Positions 62,242 to 64,000 of a DNA stretch of 64,000 nt are shown here, piece by piece (position 1 is the stretch's first letter; each line of letters opens with the position of its first letter). This DNA comes from Streptomyces sp. DvalAA-43. Lineage in GTDB: Bacteria; Actinomycetota; Actinomycetes; Streptomycetales; Streptomycetaceae. The position numbers and the translations under genes were made by a program. The notes below the pieces were generated by a model. It searched no databases. It was not told where the DNA came from and worked only from the letters and a program-made list of their open reading frames with translations. The stretch lies in assembly GCF_900091725.1 (NCBI RefSeq), contig NZ_FMBW01000052.1, forward strand, positions 62,001 to 126,000. The letters are read 5' to 3'.

Positions 62242-63447
62242 ATGGGTGAATTACTGCACACCGTCACGACGATGCCGACGGCCCGTCAGGCCGGCTGTCC
62301 CTTCGACCCGCCGGCGGAACTGCTCGACGCCCGACGGCACGGCCCCATCAGCCACTACACCTTCCCCGGCGGAGAACCCGGCTGGCTGATCACCGGATAC
62401 GACCTGGTCAGGTCGGTCCTGGCCGATTCGCGGTTCAGCTCGCGCAAGGAGCTCATGCTCCACCCGACCATCGACTACGGAGACATGAAGGCGCCCCCGG
62501 CGCCGCCCGGAGAGTTCCTTCTCATGGACGAGCCCCGGCACAGCCGCTATCGAAAGCCGCTGATGGGCAAGTTCACCGTACGGCGGATGCGGCTGCTCAC
62601 CGAGCGCATCGCACAGATCGCCACCGACCACCTGGACGCCATGGAGGAGGCCGGGCCGCCGGTGGACCTGGTGACCGCGTTCGCCAAGCCCATCCCCGCC
62701 ATCGTGATCTGTGAACTGCTGGGAGTGCCGTACCAGGACCGGGAGTCCTTCCAGGAGCAGGTCGACTCGTTCATGAACGGGGAAACGAGCGACGAGGATC
62801 TGATCGCGGCCTATACCGCGACCCAGAACTACCTCGCGGAGCTGGTGGCCGCCAAGCGCGCGAACCCCACCGACGACGTGCTCAGCGACCTCACCGACAG
62901 CGACCTGACCGACGAGGAACTGAGGGGGATGGCCCTGCTCCTGCTGGCGGCCGGGCTCGACACCACCGCGAACATGCTGTCCCTCGGCACCTTCGCGCTG
63001 CTGTGCAACCCCGAGCAACTGGCCGCGCTGCGCGCCGATCCCGCACTCGCCGACCGGGCCGTGGAGGAACTGCTGCGGTACCTCGGTGTCGCCAAGACGT
63101 TCATGCGGACGGCGCTGGAGGACGTCGAGGTGGGCGGCCGGACCATCGAGGCCGGATCGCGGGTGATCCTGTCGTACAACACCGCCAACCGCGACCCCGA
63201 GCGCTTCACCGATCCCCACGTGCTCGACCTCCAACGGCAGGAGGGCGGGCACCTGGCCTTCGGCCACGGCATCCATCAGTGCCTGGGGCAGCAGCTGGCC
63301 CGGGTGGAGATGAAGGTCGCGTTTCCCGCGCTGTTCGACCGCTTTCCCACGCTGCGCCTGGCCGTACCGCCCGAAGAGGTCGCCCTGCGCCCGGAGACCG
63401 CGGACATCTACGGGGTGAAGAGCCTCCCGGTCACCTGGGAGGCCTGA
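62242..63447 (+). CDS. Cytochrome P450 (TTA codon at position 4)
   Basis: This 401-aa class I bacterial P450 has the I-helix AGLDTT at residues 237-242, ExxR in EELLRY (E276, R279), and the heme loop FGHGIHQCLG with Cys 347. Codon 4 is TTA (62251-62253), implying bldA dependence. An in-frame ATG at 62236 is an alternative start. It needs ferredoxin and reductase from elsewhere. The divergent regulator and the downstream short-chain dehydrogenase suggest a small oxidative pathway, and the substrate is unknown. Confidence 0.93.
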   Translation: MGELLHTVTTMPTARQAGCPFDPPAELLDARRHGPISHYTFPGGEPGWLITGYDLVRSVLADSRFSSRKELMLHPTIDYGDMKAPPAPPGEFLLMDEPRHSRYRKPLMGKFTVRRMRLLTERIAQIATDHLDAMEEAGPPVDLVTAFAKPIPAIVICELLGVPYQDRESFQEQVDSFMNGETSDEDLIAAYTATQNYLAELVAAKRANPTDDVLSDLTDSDLTDEELRGMALLLLAAGLDTTANMLSLGTFALLCNPEQLAALRADPALADRAVEELLRYLGVAKTFMRTALEDVEVGGRTIEAGSRVILSYNTANRDPERFTDPHVLDLQRQEGGHLAFGHGIHQCLGQQLARVEMKVAFPALFDRFPTLRLAVPPEEVALRPETADIYGVKSLPVTWEA

Positions 63448-63750
63448 GTGATGGGGGGCAACGGGTGGGTGGCGGCGGCCCTTGGACGGCAAGGCCAAGG
63501 GAACGAATGACGGGGAATGAAGCAGGTGGATCCGGGGTGAGTCGGCGCACCAGGCAAGGGGGGCTCTGCCAGTACCTGTATCACCAGGGTCTCCCAGACG
63601 TGCAAAGCGCCTGTCAACCTGGTTGAGTCGAAAGTGCCGACCACGCTCCGTGGAAACGCGCTGCGGCTTTACCCCCATCAGTTCAATTCAGCTGCCCCGA
63701 ATGCGCGACCGTGTCGGCGCATTCTTCCACGGCAGAAAGGGCGGAGGCCA
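63448..63750. other. Intergenic region between P450 and dehydrogenase genes
   Basis: No supported gene is seen in these 303 bp. Its right half (63600-63720) is AT-richer, consistent with a separate promoter for the dehydrogenase. GGAGG precedes the next start. Confidence 0.4.
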
Positions 63751-64000
63751 ATGGCGGGCAACCAATTCACCACTCACACAGAACTTTTCGATCTGAGTGG
63801 GAAGTGCGCCCTTGTCACTGGTGGCACCAGGGGCATTGGGATGATGATGGCGCGCGGCCTTCTCCAGGCGGGCGCCCGCGTCGTCATCAGCTCACGCAAG
63901 GCAGACGCGTGCGAGGAGGCACAGCATCTACTGTCCGAATTCGGCGACGTTCGAGCGATCCCCGCCGACCTGTCCAGGCACGACGAGTGTCAGCGCCTCG
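63751..64000 (+). CDS. Short-chain dehydrogenase/reductase (C-terminus beyond window)
   Basis: 83 codons of an SDR family oxidoreductase are present. MAGNQFTTHTELFDLSGKCA leads to the nucleotide loop TGGTRGIG and then SSRKADACEEAQHLLSEFG with the Arg that favours NADPH. It resembles 3-oxoacyl-ACP reductase-like SDRs. GGAGG lies 4 nt before the ATG. Codon use is less GC-biased at third positions than in core genes, suggesting acquisition by transfer. The catalytic Ser-Tyr-Lys lie outside the window. Confidence 0.88.
   Translation, partial: MAGNQFTTHTELFDLSGKCALVTGGTRGIGMMMARGLLQAGARVVISSRKADACEEAQHLLSEFGDVRAIPADLSRHDECQRL

Overview
The window is a stretch of high-GC (roughly 70% or more) actinobacterial chromosome, almost certainly from a Streptomyces. 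The signs are the filP-scy pair of polar coiled-coil cytoskeletal proteins, an isobutyryl-CoA mutase, XRE/DUF397 cassettes, TTA (bldA-type) codons, and frequent GTG/TTG starts with 4-bp overlaps. From memory, gene order for most of the window resembles the core-genome block of S. coelicolor that runs from filP/scy to the GlgE-I cluster. The last ~5 kb look strain-variable. No rRNA, tRNA, CRISPR array, intact insertion sequence or origin was seen.

Layout. 1-2950: ABC-2 type exporter (two related ATPases and one permease). 3036-8019: filP and scy, tip-growth cytoskeleton. 8224-11006: methylmalonyl-CoA epimerase, thiolase and the mutase chaperone MeaB. 11151-14004: secreted PepSY protein divergent from an OmpR-type two-component system. 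14115-14591: MarR regulator. 14717-16766: three overlapping AIM24-family genes. 17007-21084: two DUF3817 membrane proteins, a thiamine-binding-type protein, an ArsR-like regulator divergent from an MFS exporter, and a MarR regulator. 21189-23528: icmA, preceded by a perfect 24-bp palindrome, then a TetR regulator. 23846-24814: thioredoxin/TPR protein. 25412-28018: three-gene operon of unknown function (DUF6230, DUF6114, repeat-containing exported protein). 28104-34281: pyk, ackA, pta and divergent pfkA (glycolysis and acetate overflow). 34343-39100: XRE protein, and a CitAB/DcuSR-like two-component system divergent from a dicarboxylate symporter. 39193-39942: merR-thioredoxin operon. 40081-43615: Clp-N-repeat protein with a NarL-type two-component system. 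43643-54734: glgB-pep2-treS-glgE and divergent glgP (trehalose/maltose-1-phosphate/alpha-glucan cycle). 54827-56860: secreted M4 metalloprotease. 57417-58448: zinc alcohol dehydrogenase. 58556-62087: variable region with small hypothetical proteins, an XRE regulator, two nearly identical DUF397 genes and an IS30-like-HTH regulator. 62242-64000: cytochrome P450 and the start of a short-chain dehydrogenase, perhaps the edge of a specialised-metabolite locus.

How the genes fit together. Three metabolic themes recur: acyl-CoA interconversion (mce, thiolase, meaB, icmA), central carbon and acetate flux (pfkA, pyk, pta, ackA, dicarboxylate uptake), and storage glucan/trehalose (glgB, pep2, treS, glgE, glgP). 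Several divergent gene pairs have clear inverted-repeat operators between them. The P450 and the XRE regulator carry TTA codons at codons 4 and 6, which suggests control of the right end by the developmental tRNA bldA.
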